The notes under the pieces: model-generated
Told to the model about the DNA's origin: nothing
Seen by the model: only the letters and a program-made list of their open reading frames with translations
The model's database searches: none
In this document: positions 12,058 through 22,244 of the stretch, piece after piece
Position numbering within the stretch: the stretch's first letter is position 1
Layout: each line of letters begins with the position of its first letter
Assembly: GCA_963675135.1 (NCBI GenBank)
Contig: OY776120.1
Coordinates: 19,496,001 to 19,560,000, forward strand
DNA from: Galeopsis tetrahit
Lineage: Eukaryota > Streptophyta > Magnoliopsida > Lamiales > Lamiaceae
Direction of reading: 5' to 3'
DNA length: 64,000 nt
Made by a program: the position numbers and the translations under genes

Positions 12058-14693
12058 CTACTTACCTTCCCAGAGTGCTTGCTCTAACGCGTCATCCAAA
12101 TTTTCGTCCTCCGACTTAGTTCCACAAATCACAGATTTGAGAAGGTTTGGTCGTTCTAAGTCCGCTGTTGTTTCCGATGTGTCCATACTCTCCCCCTTAT
12201 CCGGAGATTTATTGTCATCTTTCGGGGAACTATTTAGTGTCTCAAAACGATTCAAAACCTGAGTGTCATTCCTGGCTCCTTCCGCCTGATTCGGTTTGTG
12301 AGGTTTCGGTTTGCGGCGGTGTTTGCGCGGACACACAAATTCTTGATCAGGTTTTGATGCACTTGCAGTTGTTCACGTATTTTACAACACTAAAATACAC
12401 AACCGCAAGTATACAGTGTCTATCGTAGCGTAGTAAGTACAAGTTGATTCCACGTGGAAGGGTTAGTGTAAAAGTAATATTTGTTGGCGCAATTCTATCT
12501 AGACACGATTGATTTTCAAGGAAAGTTATAAAAACTAAGACTAATTCTAATGCTATCCATAAATGTCACTAAGAAAGCAAAGTAAAACTAGTCCAATCCA
12601 AATCATTAACAAGCTAATGAAAAGAAAATAATAAAAATAATAAAGGGAAAATGTGGTTCCAAGGCATCTGCAATATTAAGATATTCATCTATGGTTAATG
12701 ACTTATTCAAATGACAATTAAATTTCTCTTTATAGGGTTGATCACTAAATAATGAATTAAAAGATTTTTTAATCCAATCAATCCAAAGGAAATATCACAT
12801 AAGCATGTATTTCTACCAAACATGCATCATATAACCCTAAATAGCTCCTAAGATTATCAACACCCTTTCAATAGTTAATCCACTCTCGAGATCATAATAA
12901 ATTGAGTTGTGTGCTTATATTCAATTAATGAGATAAATATTTCAATCTTACCCCAATTAACAATAAATAAGACATATCACCATGGCCACTAATAACATGC
13001 TTTCAAATAAAAATTAAACACACAAATAAGAGACAAACACCATTTAAAATAAAACATTAATCAATAAACTTCAATCTAAATAATTACAAGCCTTGGAACC
13101 CTAGAGTGTTCTACATAATCTCAAATACAATAAAAAGATAAATAACTAAAATAAATAAAAGGGATAGAGAAAGCTTAGAATAGTGTAGATGATGGAGTAT
13201 GAAAATTCCAAGCTAATCCACCATTTAAAGCTCCAATGGAAGAAACACCTTACACTAGGTGTGAATGTGTGTGAAAATCAGCTGCCCCCAATCTGCTTCT
13301 CTCCGTTTTCTTTGAATGTGTTTTTGTTTTGCTCCAGTTCCTAAAAACGCTAATTGAAGACCAAAGTAAATAGCAACTTTTACTATTAGAACATTGGCCC
13401 CTTTTCCTTTTTTTTTTTTTATTGCTGAACATGTGAAGACATCATTTTCTTCAATTGCAAGAATTAGGCCTAATTATTGGGCCTTGAATTTCAGCTCTTT
13501 TTAATGGATCGTGGGTCTTCGAAAATGGTTTAGCCCAAATAATTTTTTTACCTTCCACTCGTCTCGTTTTGCTCTCGATCTCAAGTCTTCCTTCGTTGGC
13601 TTCACAAAATTTAGGTGAGTGTTTATGTCTTTAAAATAATCATTTTCCTACAAAATGCACAAAACACCACATTTCTCTCTATCAAGTGCAATTAGCCAAA
13701 ATTGAGCAATAAAAATATGAAATCCTATGAAAATTGAGCTCAAAACGTGTCATAAAAATATGCAAATTTCACTCGAATCAGCAGCCTGATCAAATTCCGG
13801 AGAGGACGGCTTTGGGGATCTCTCCCGACTGGCCCATTTTTTACAATTATCCCAGGAGTGTCCTACGATCGAGCAATGCTGGCAGAACAATGGTGCTTGT
13901 TCGATCTTGAAATATGCAAAAGCATAATAGCCCTTTCGTTCAACCAAGATGTGGTCAAGTGGTCTCTTGGATAAGTCAATTTCCACCAGAATACTTATGA
14001 ATTGCCCCATTGATCCATCTAGGGATCTTTCATCGATCTTAATTGGGTTTCCCAACACATGTGCCATACCTGATATCAATGAAGGCGTCCAATATTCAAA
14101 TGGAAATTCATAGATTCTTACCCAAACCTGCGCCAAAGACGTGTTTATATTGTATGGATTGAAATCTTGAACCCATTTGGCGATTCGAAAGACACCCGGG
14201 TTGAGAGTCCAGTTGGATTTCTTGTTGGCCAAATCCCTATCAACAATGTTATCAAAGTGGACATTGAAATAACCAAGTCCCAGGGGTATCAGTTTCCACG
14301 TCCCTGTCAAATCCCATGCTCGGGAGAGGGCCTCCTTCAATTCCATCAGTGCCTAGGGCTTCTCCTTCCTGGTGTTGATAATCCGACCGATGAATGAGTT
14401 TTTGCACATCGCCACCCGTGTAGTGTATAATTATTCGTCCACCGTGATGGAAACCAATTCACCTTTCTTAACTGGCATGTGCGATGGTGTAAATTTAACC
14501 GCATCCACCACAGATCTGATCTCGCTAGTCCCCGATAGGAGGGCATCCTTAAATGTCGGCGCGGGATCCTTCAAGATTGGAGATGTAGGGGATCGCACCT
14601 ATAAAAATCCTTCAACCAAGGATCATCTGTACAGATGGATGCAATCTTGGAAATCTTTTCAAGATCGATGGAAGAAAGTCCATGAGAATCCAT
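12058..14693 (-). pseudogene. LINE ORF1 (DUF4283 and CCHC zinc knuckle), split by a solo LTR
   Basis: The likely original ATG is at 14693-14691. The N-terminal part decays through frameshifts and an in-frame stop. The DUF4283-like core is open from 14346 to 13785 (WVRIYEFPFEYWTPSLISGM region) and ends in a zinc knuckle CQHCSIVGHSWDNC near 13890-13835. The reading is then cut by the LTR at 12355-13780 and resumes at 12354 as an acidic and basic C-terminal tail that stops at 12058. ORF1 proteins of plant L1s bind the LINE RNA. Confidence 0.82.
12355..13780 (-). mobile_element. Solo LTR, gypsy (Tat/Athila-like), inserted in LINE ORF1
   Basis: The segment starts TGATGCACTT and ends GAATCA on the plus strand, so on the minus strand it runs TGATTCGAGTG...TGCATCA. 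Its minus-strand start is laid out like the gypsy LTR at 51964 (TGATTAGTGTGAAAATT, then a GGATTTC...ATTGCACT...TTTTGTAGG series), pointing to a related family. It interrupts the ORF1 reading frame cleanly. The five bases on each side (GGTTT and GCAGC) do not match, so a TSD is not confirmed. Short ORFs inside it are chance. Confidence 0.7.
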
Positions 14694-14755
14694 GAACGCT
14701 AGGTGAAACCCTAGGGGTTCACAGGATCCGGAATCGCCGGAGAGGAATGTTGACC

Positions 14756-14775
14756 TTGTAAATCCTAAAATAAGA
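14756..14775. repeat. Right copy of the 20-bp LINE target-site duplication
   Basis: Identical to 7603-7622; marks the 5' end of the LINE. Confidence 0.9.
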
Positions 14776-14874
14776 ACTATCCTCATTCTTCCTCTTTTAT
14801 TCCAGGCGGCTTCTCCTCATTCTTCCACTCCTTTTCCACATGATTTCTTCATCAATACTCAGAATATTGTATTA

Positions 14875-15655
14875 ATGGTGATCTTTTATCGCCGATACTT
14901 TCTGTTACAGCCCCAATTTCATTTTTCCCATTCAAAATTTAGCCCCATTTTCATTTTCCCCAAATCGAACCCTAGGGAGGAAACAAAATTGAATCCTAGA
15001 GAGGAAAGAAGAATGATTCTGGGCATGGGTGAGAAGAAGAAGAATGCTCTGTCCAGTATAGTGGAAGTCGGTGACCCGGTTCTTCACGAGCTCGCTCAAG
15101 AAGTTAAACTTGAAGAAATCGGGTAAGAGCGGATCTATAAGATTATTGTTGATATGGTGAAGGTCATGAGGAAAGCACGTGCATTGGCCTTGCTGCTCCT
15201 CAAATTGGCATTCCTTTTAGGGTTAGTTTACTAATTTCTAGCTTTTCTGCTTTAGAGTATGACTTGTGATATTTGAGTTGCCGAAACATCAATGAATATT
15301 GGTATTATTCGTGTAATGTTGGGATATTTTCAAACTTGTATCTATGAATTTAAGTCATACATTTTAGGACTAAATTAATCTTTAGAAAGAGAAACAAAAT
15401 TAGAGTACTTGATTTTCTGGAGGATTCACAGGAATTGTATTTATTTTCAAACTTACATTAGCAAAATGCTGAAATCAATGTATTTCCCCAATTATCATTT
15501 TGATGATATTCGTTGATTTGGTTGAAAAATTGAGTTGTTTTTATTTTCCTTGTTCATTTTTAGTCACTTTTAACAGATAATTGTTCTGGAAGATAAAAAA
15601 GAGTACATGAGGTATGATACGAAGTAAGAGATTAAGGAATAAGACCGTCGAAGGA
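14875..15655 (+). pseudogene. Peptide deformylase (PDF1A/DEF-like) 5' gene fragment, broken
   Basis: The reading frame from the ATG at 14875 has a poorly defined N-terminal region, then VEVGDPVLHELAQEV, the conserved start of plant organellar peptide deformylases. An in-frame TAA follows at about 15124. The same protein then continues (ERIYKIIVDMVKVMRKA). A one-base shift leads into GLAAPQIGIPF, the first catalytic motif of the family. A canonical intron (15222-15576, GTTAGT...AACAG, phase 0) leads to IIVLEDKKEYM before two more stops. The EGCLS and HExxH metal-binding motifs are missing. The intact enzyme removes the formyl group from new organellar proteins; this fragment cannot. Introns are retained, so it is a DNA-level duplicate, not a processed copy. 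Its origin, decayed local gene or transposon-captured fragment, is open. Confidence 0.8.
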
Positions 15656-16258
15656 ATTGGTGTTGAAATGAGTGAATCCAACTCTCAGATTGAAAGGCAT
15701 AATGCAGCCGTTGAAGAGAAGATACATAAAAAGTTACGAGAAAAGAAAATAATAATGAAAGGCATAATTTTGTTGCTAGCTTGTTTGAATTGTTGTATTA
15801 TGTAATTGTTTGAGGGGTGTTGGAAGTCCTACATGACCTACACTACACTAATGTTGATTTATAAGGTTGGTGGCTTATAGTTATTATTCGGGAAGAACAA
15901 TGTAGTTGTTTAATTGTATTTGTATTGCTCATTTGATAATGAAATGTTTCATCATTTTGTGATTCTAGTGATATTTGTAAGACCTGTCATATACTTATTT
16001 GATATATAATGTACAAAATTTCTTGTTAAGGGACATAACTTGTAAGAATCTGTCATACTTCATTTGATAATTGTATCTATCATACCATTCTTCAGAATAA
16101 CAAAATCTTGCAAACTAAAGTAACAAAAAAAAAAAAGGTGCAATGGAAGATATGAGCTAGAATAGATACCACCTGTTTATTAATAAAAAAATATACAAAA
16201 ATTGAGAAACACAAAGACATTGTCACCTGATATATCAATAACACAAATACCATATACA
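15656..16258. other. Unassigned A+T-rich sequence after the deformylase fragment
   Basis: A short open frame at 15614-15805 overlaps the deformylase exon in another frame. Its middle looks protein-like (charged, helical) but I do not recognise it. The rest resembles a 3' UTR or intergenic DNA. No element ends found. Confidence 0.3.
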
Positions 16259-16316
16259 ACTTGACACCAAAATATAGTAGCAAAAACTTAACTTTTTTAA
16301 GTGTTTACAAAAAATG
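16259..16316. repeat. Single left unit of a 60-bp minisatellite, cut by MULE-1
   Basis: The unit (ACCAAAATATAGTAGCAAAA...AAGTGTTTACAAAAAATG) matches those at 26816-27018. Its last 9 bases, CAAAAAATG, are the left TSD of MULE-1. Confidence 0.75.
16308..16316. repeat. Left 9-bp TSD of MULE-1 (CAAAAAATG)
   Basis: Identical to 26806-26814. A 9-bp duplication is characteristic of the Mutator superfamily. Because the target is repetitive, the match alone is weaker than usual, but it coincides exactly with the TIR ends. Confidence 0.85.
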
Positions 16317-16745
16317 GGCAAATTTTTTTGTATATAACATTTTTTAAAACGTGTATTGCAAATGTAATAAAAACGGGGGAGTTTTTAAAAATAGTCACAG
16401 TCGATTTTCACAGTCGCGCCTGTCTTAAAGTCGGGTTCCACAGTCGCGCGTCTGACACGTTTTTTAAATTATTTATTAAATTAATGAAAAAAAATATTTA
16501 AATAGAGTCAAGTTTAGTAGTAGCGCTTCTGTCAGGGATATGACATACATCCGACACATATGTCGGGCGTGCTCACTTTTTTTAAAAAAAATAATATTTC
16601 AATAGAGGCCCTTTCAGTAGTAGAGACTCTATCAGACTGATATGACAATTCCACTTTTTCAATGTTTGACCATTTTTTCTATCCCACTCCCCCAACTACG
16701 GTTATTAATGTACCCCCAACCTTCCCATTCTTTCCCCATAAATTC
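16317..16745 (+). repeat. MULE-1 left terminal inverted repeat
   Basis: It pairs with 26395-26805. The first ~70 bp are nearly identical (one C/T and one A/C difference seen). Further in, the arms diverge, with indels such as the CAGTCGCG repeats at 16400-16450, but stay alignable through GTTTGACC...CCCACTCCCC. Confidence 0.88.
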
Positions 16746-17325
16746 TACTCCACTTTCATATTTTCCTAAACTTTCAAACTAAACTCTAAAAAAAATCTCC
16801 ATCTTCTTTCTGCCATTTCATTTTAGAGAGAAAAAAAAAAAGCGGGTTGCTGAAAAAAAAAATATCTTCTTCCAAATTTTTTTTTCTTCTTCAAACTAAA
16901 TATTTTTGTGCACTTGTAAGTTGTAACTCTAATTTTTAGTTCTTCAAAATCTGAAAATTTGTCCACTGTAAATCCTTCTCATTTTAATATATATTTCTTC
17001 TTCTTGCTTATTTTCACAAGCTTCTAACAATTTTATTTGGTAATTTTCTTTAAATATTGTTATTTACATAAATATTTGTTAATAAATTTTACTTGTTTAA
17101 TATATACTAATGTGCTAAAATATTTTCAGTTGTTGGACTTGTTCGATGTGATAATTTCAGTTGGTGGACATGGCGATTTGGTTGTAAGAGATAAAAAAGA
17201 ATCATCATAAAGGTTGGTAATCGAAAAACCCTATTTCAATACTTGCATGACTTTTTTATTTATATGATGTTTAATATGTTTTATGGTTATGTTATTGTTA
17301 ATTTTAAGGCACAACATGAGTAGTA

Positions 17326-18110
17326 CAGTAAAACCTCTCTATAGTCATATCCTTGGGACCACAAAAAAAATATTTCTAAATGGGGGTTATTCCTAAATAG
17401 AGTTACAGTATAAGGTTTTTTTTTTTAAAATGCATGTATATTATATAATGGTATAATTAGTAGATACATGTACATGATGTAATGTGTTGAACTTAATTGA
17501 ACTAATTTACTCACGTAATATGAAAAGACAATACTCAAGAGTCACCCACCATAGATGCATGTACTTGCTTTTGATTGCTTAATCATCAACGAGATGGAGA
17601 TGGATATTTTCCTTAATCATCCAAATGAGCAACAAATTGTTTATGCTTTAACGGATGAAGAAATTATTGAAGGAATTATGCAAGAAAGTGAGGAAAATAA
17701 TCCAGAGGACGATAGCATAGAAGTACAAAAAGTTTCATGTGAAGAAGCTTTAAGCTTACTCGACAAGTTGGAAATGTTTTGGGTTCAACAAGAAGGTGGT
17801 CATGTGGACGAGCTAATGCGCACACACAAGTTGAAGGATAAGGTTACAACACAAAAGATTAAATCATTGTCACAATCAACCTTGAACAAGTATTTTAAAT
17901 CAACTTAAATCTATTGTAAAATTATATATATTATTATGATTTATTCCTAAATGGAGGTGTATTTCTTTATGTTGGGACTTGAAAAAATATGAATTATGAC
18001 AATATGGAGTTTATTCCAAATTATAACTGGTCCCAAGTTGGGACCATGAATTTTTATTCCTAAAGAGAGTTTATTCCTTAATAGAGTATTCTTTTTGAGA
18101 GGTTTTACTG
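17326..18110 (+). mobile_element. Pogo-like Tc1/mariner element nested in MULE-1
   Basis: The terminal inverted repeats are CAGTAAAACCTCTCTATAG at the left and the complement of CAGTAAAACCTCTCAAAAAG at the right, with TA on both sides (17324-17325 and 18111-18112). Further inverted subterminal words (CCTTGGGACC, TTATTCCTAAAT) occur in both arms. At 785 bp it is an internally deleted derivative keeping only the end of the transposase gene. Confidence 0.85.
17555..17908 (+). pseudogene. C-terminal remnant of a pogo/Tigger-type transposase
   Basis: The open frame reads LTDEEIIEGIMQ, then an acidic stretch and SCEEALSLLDKLEMF, and ends in a lysine-rich tail. This is the layout of the C-terminal tail of pogo/jerky-like DDE transposases, after the catalytic core. 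The DNA-binding domain and DDE core are absent, so it is a deletion remnant. The start Met is not meaningful. Confidence 0.65.
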
Positions 18111-18651
18111 TATATTGAATTTTGGTGTAATATGTGGAATAGTTAAAGAACCTTATAATTAAATAAAATTAAAATAAGATATTATACTTTATTTAAGTTT
18201 ATGCAATTTTAAATAGTATTATTAATTAAAGGGATAAATTTCTTGTAATTAATTTAAGATCAAATATATGAAAATGTTAATTAAAAAATATAAAATTTAG
18301 TATTTTTTACACTGTTTTTATAAGTACATTAATTGAAGAATTATGGATGTGCGTATATGTATATACGTCTATAATTATAGAATAAAATATATTAAATTTT
18401 AATATCATCATATTAATTTACTATTAAAAAGGGTTTTAGTGTATAATAAAAAATTATATAATTAATTTAATAATTATAAAATACTCACATATATAGTTCT
18501 CTCACTTAGTAAATTGTTTTTAGCAAACTGCTTAAGAGATTTTTCACAGTTATAGTTGTTGTAGTTTACTTATCGCAATTAGGGAACACATATATAATAA
18601 TTTTGTTTAATCCTAAAATTATTAATTAATATGTGTTGACTTTTTGAAGAT

Positions 18652-21262
18652 ATGGCCACTCCGGAAGATATAGGAATTTTAGTGCGCTCTTGCGGAGTTA
18701 TTGTTGGCTCGACACGAGTTGACCGTATGATTGATTTCGACGATCTACTACGTGAGTTATCTGAGATCACGGGATTGGATCTGAATATTTATTCGTTGAA
18801 TGTGTCTTCCGTAATTAATAATGGAGATGCGTCGTTAAGCTGCCCTATTAAGAGCAACTGTGACCTTCATTTTTTTTTTCAGTCCGAATACACATCTCAA
18901 TCTGGTTGAGTTATTAGTTGAGTCTGAAATGAAGTTGCCTCCACAAGCACCCCTTAATGCATGGGCAAGTTAACATATCAGCGGTTATGATCATAACCAT
19001 CACTATCAATCTGGTGTTACAAACAAGGCCCCACGGGCTTGGGATTCATGGGCAGATGAGCATGTCAGTGGTTATGATCATAACCATCACTATCAATCTG
19101 GTGTTACAAATGAGGCCCCACGAGCTTGGGATTCGTGGGCAGATGAACACAACTCAATCGGTGGATATGATCGTAATGTTCTACCTCGTGGTATTACAAA
19201 TGAGGTCGCCGAGCATAATTCTATGATAGTTGATCTCCCGGCACTTGATACAGATCAGAGTAATGATGACGAGATACTTTCTGAAGATAGTACTGATATA
19301 GGCCATGAGGAGGGTTCATCCGATGACGAGGGTCCAACACTTGGGTGTTGCCATCCATATGATGATCAAATGCCAAGGGTGCCACCACATCCAAATTTAT
19401 CAAATATTCCATTCTTTACACCAGCTTACGAGGAAATACCTACTGATTTAATAGGTATTCAAAGTGAGAATAATATGTACAATGCAGAGCATGGAGTTTT
19501 GTGGAAAGGAATGTTTTTCACAGATAAAAAATAAATGCAATCTGTCGTGAAGGATTACTCGGTTCGTAATGCAAGACGTGAGTATAGAGTTGTGTAGAGC
19601 ACACCGACCATCTGGAAAATTGTGTGTAAGCAAAACACTAACGATGGTATTGACCATCGTCCAGCATCGTAAAATTGTCAGTGGTGGTTGCGTGCACATT
19701 TGAGTAAAAAACATAATTGTTGGAAAATCAGCCAGTTGGGCCCACCACATTCCTGTCTTATGGATACGAGCTCAAACGCTCATAGAAATCTTTGTAAAAA
19801 CTTGCTTGTAGTTGACCTGGAGAACTTGGTTCACGTTGATCCAACATACAATGTCAAACTTGTTGTGGAGCATGCTGAAAAAAAATATAATTACACTATT
19901 TCTTATCAAAAGGCATGGCAAGCGTTGAAACGTGCTAGGGAGAATGTGTTCGGAACTTGGGAGAGTTCATGTCAATATCTACCCAAGTACATGGGGGCTT
20001 TACAAAAGTATAATCCCGGGACCATTGTAGAGTGGCTTCACAGTGATACTAGTGATGGCGTTGTGCACACGTTGGGATATGTGTTTTGGGCATTCAGACC
20101 ATGCATCGAGGCATTCAAACATTGCCGCAAAGTACTAACCGTCGATGGTACATACTTATACACTAAGTATAAACATAAACTGCTCATTGCCAACACGATG
20201 GATGCCGATCAAAAGATCATTTCAGTAGCTTTTGCCATTGTCGATGAGGAAAGTTTTCGTTCATGGCGTTGGTTTCTTAATATGGTAGCTACACACGTTG
20301 TGGGTGATCAGGACGGCATATGTCTTATTTCAGACACACATAAGGGCATACTGAAGGCAGTGGATCATGTTTCGGCATTTTGTGAACCCAGAGGTGTGCA
20401 TCGCTTTTGCTTCAGACACGTTGCTTCAAACTTCAACTCTAAATTCAAGAACGTGAAGTTGAAGGACTTGTGTTACCAAGCAGGAAAAGCTTCTACTGTT
20501 CGGTATTTTGAACAGACAATGAAACAGATTAAAACTTTAAATCGTCATGCTTATGATTATTTAAGTGCAATTGATACTAGCAAGTGGACATTTTCTCATG
20601 ATGGAGGTCGTCGTTATGGTATTATGAAGACAAACATGTCTGAAACAATCAATGGTGTTCTGAAGGGTGCACGTCATCTTCCAATCACTGCTATCGTGAG
20701 TGTGACATTTATGCGGGCGAAAAATGTTTTTTTTAATCGTCAAGAAGAACTAATGAATCTACGACAGAGGAATCAGAGGTGGCCCAATCACGTTTTGGAA
20801 AAATTTGACGCCGAGCAAAGATTGGGAATGACGCATCAAGTGGAACGCTACGATCTTCAAAGACAAACAGCCAAGGTAACTACGTATGTGGTTGGATCGA
20901 CGCGTCATTATACGAGTATAGTTTCACTAAGAGAACGTGAATGTACTTGTGGTAATTGGATGGTGAATGGTCTTCCATGCTCTCATGTACTTGAAGTGTG
21001 TAGACAGTACAGAGTTGATCCAACATTGTTTGTGCCTGATGTTTACAGTACAAATGCGCATTCTAGGACGTACTCCTCTGGTTTTTTCGTGCCATTGCCA
21101 GATATTGAAGAGTGGGACGAACCATTGTTCGAATTGAAGCATAATCCAGAGCGTAGGATAAAGCGTCGTGGTCGGGACGTGACGTCTAGGATCCATAACG
21201 AGATGGATTGGACCTTCAAATCAAGGATCTGCGTCACGTCGTTGACTCTTATAATGTTGTAA
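18652..21262 (+). pseudogene. mudrA-type MULE transposase pseudogene (MULE-1)
   Basis: The ATG at 18652 opens an N-terminal domain (VRSCGVIVGSTRVDR...) read to 18909. A one-base slip in the T-run near 18871-18879 moves the frame, after which the protein continues to the end. The middle contains a tandem duplication (YDHNHHYQSGVTN, units near 18985 and 19070). In-frame stops lie at 19532, about 19597 and about 19669. From 19688 the frame is open for 524 codons. It has the MULE catalytic block (VLTVDGTY, D at residue 153 of that frame; ISDTHKG, D at 216; then HRFCFRH and SETINGVL) and a SWIM zinc finger (C419, C421, C431, H433). The protein would cut element ends and bind the TIRs. As it stands the gene is dead, but the catalytic half is well kept. 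Confidence 0.88.
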
Positions 21263-21384
21263 TGTTAGTTTCATTTTCAATTCTTTTTTTAATGTTAGTT
21301 GATTATAATTCCATTGTTTATGTGAAACGCGTGGTCTACATCCATTAATCTTTATTAATTAATGATATTCTCCATTTTGTGTAG

Positions 21385-21963
21385 ATTGTAATAACGACTC
21401 AATGGAAGGCGAAGAACCACTTCGAGAGGTGTGAGAATGATTGTGTCTGGACTCCTGATGCGGATTTGTCTCTTACTCAGTGTCTATGTTATGAACATTC
21501 GATAAGTAGATGGATAGTTGGGGGAGCCGACAATAGTCAGTCCATAGTCAATGCTACAACCTGGCTTAATCGAAAGTTTCCAAATTAGAATTATACCATT
21601 GACCATGTTAAAGAGCGAATTTCATTGTTAAAGGAACGACATGATTGTTGGTACATGATGATCAACACTAAGGGGCATTGCATCTGGGATAGGGACTTCA
21701 CCACGATTTGTGCCTCGCCTGAGGTTTGGGAGTTTTGGTTGGAGGTATGATTCTTAACTTGTCTTTTATGTATTAGATTTACAATGAACTTTTATAATCT
21801 TTTTTTTTTAATTTTTCTTTTTCAGGTGGATGACCATGCATACTCGTATAGGTATGATAGTGATGAACCTTTGTGGGATATGTTAACTATCTTATTTCCA
21901 ACTCCATCTCTTGTGCCAACAATCTCCGATTGGCGTCGAAGACGTGCTCATGATTTCAATTAA
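21385..21963 (+). pseudogene. Myb/SANT-like DNA-binding protein (Myb_DNA-bind_3 type) gene in MULE-1
   Basis: An exon after a TTTTGTGTAG acceptor reads WTPDADLSL, then WLNRKFPN and NYTIDHVKERISLLKERHDCW, and then a WD and VWEFWLE pattern. This spacing of tryptophans and the VKxR..L motif is that of the plant Myb/SANT-like DNA-binding domain. A canonical intron (21745-21825, GTATGA...TTTTTCAG) joins it to a second exon (VDDHAYSYRY...) that stops at 21963. An in-frame TAG lies at 21586. It sits 120 bp after the transposase, on the same strand, and could be a separate gene or a downstream exon of the transposase gene. A role as a TIR-binding partner is inference only. Confidence 0.6.
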
Positions 21964-22188
21964 TCTTGTATCAAAGTATATGATATGTTGATATGTTTTA
22001 ATTTTTATGCTACTTTTGTTTATCTTACAATATAAATATGATATGTGACTTCTATTTGCCACTTATATTTGCTCTTCATGTTTAGATGACTTATACTTGT
22101 TTTGAAATATAAGTTAATGTTATCAAATTACTTAATGTCCAAAACATGTTTTGAAAATTAATAAAATAATTTGCATTATATTATACAA

Positions 22189-22230
22189 TTAGGGGTAGGG
22201 GTAGGGGTAGGGGTAGGGGTAGGGGTGGGG
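22189..22230. repeat. (TAGGGG)n simple repeat, G-quadruplex-capable
   Basis: Six to seven copies of AGGGGT end in a GGGG run, just past the stop codon of the PMD gene. It resembles telomere repeats but the unit is TAGGGG, not the plant TTTAGGG. Four or more G4 runs separated by two bases can fold as a G-quadruplex. Confidence 0.85.
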
Positions 22231-22244
22231 TGATGTATTCGGCC

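Larger units (their letters stand above)
7623..14755 (-). mobile_element. L1-type LINE, near full length, interrupted by a solo LTR
   Basis: The element lies between perfect 20-bp direct repeats (7603-7622 and 14756-14775). Read on the minus strand it has ORF1 (DUF4283 and zinc knuckle), then ORF2 with endonuclease, reverse transcriptase, a zf-RVT-like domain and RNase H. It ends in a 3' UTR (about 7690-7740) with the GGGTTTTCCATAGCAAGG wording typical of plant L1 tails. No long poly(A) is visible; the tail is a T/A-rich run. Removing the solo LTR at 12355-13780 leaves about 5.7 kb, a normal size for a plant L1. Both ORFs contain stops and frameshifts. Confidence 0.9.

Noticed and set aside
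15614..15805. 63-codon open frame after the deformylase fragment
   Set aside because: It overlaps the deformylase exon in another frame and I recognise no domain. Kept only as unassigned sequence.
22189..22230. Interstitial telomere
   Set aside because: The unit is TAGGGG, not TTTAGGG, and there are only six or seven copies.
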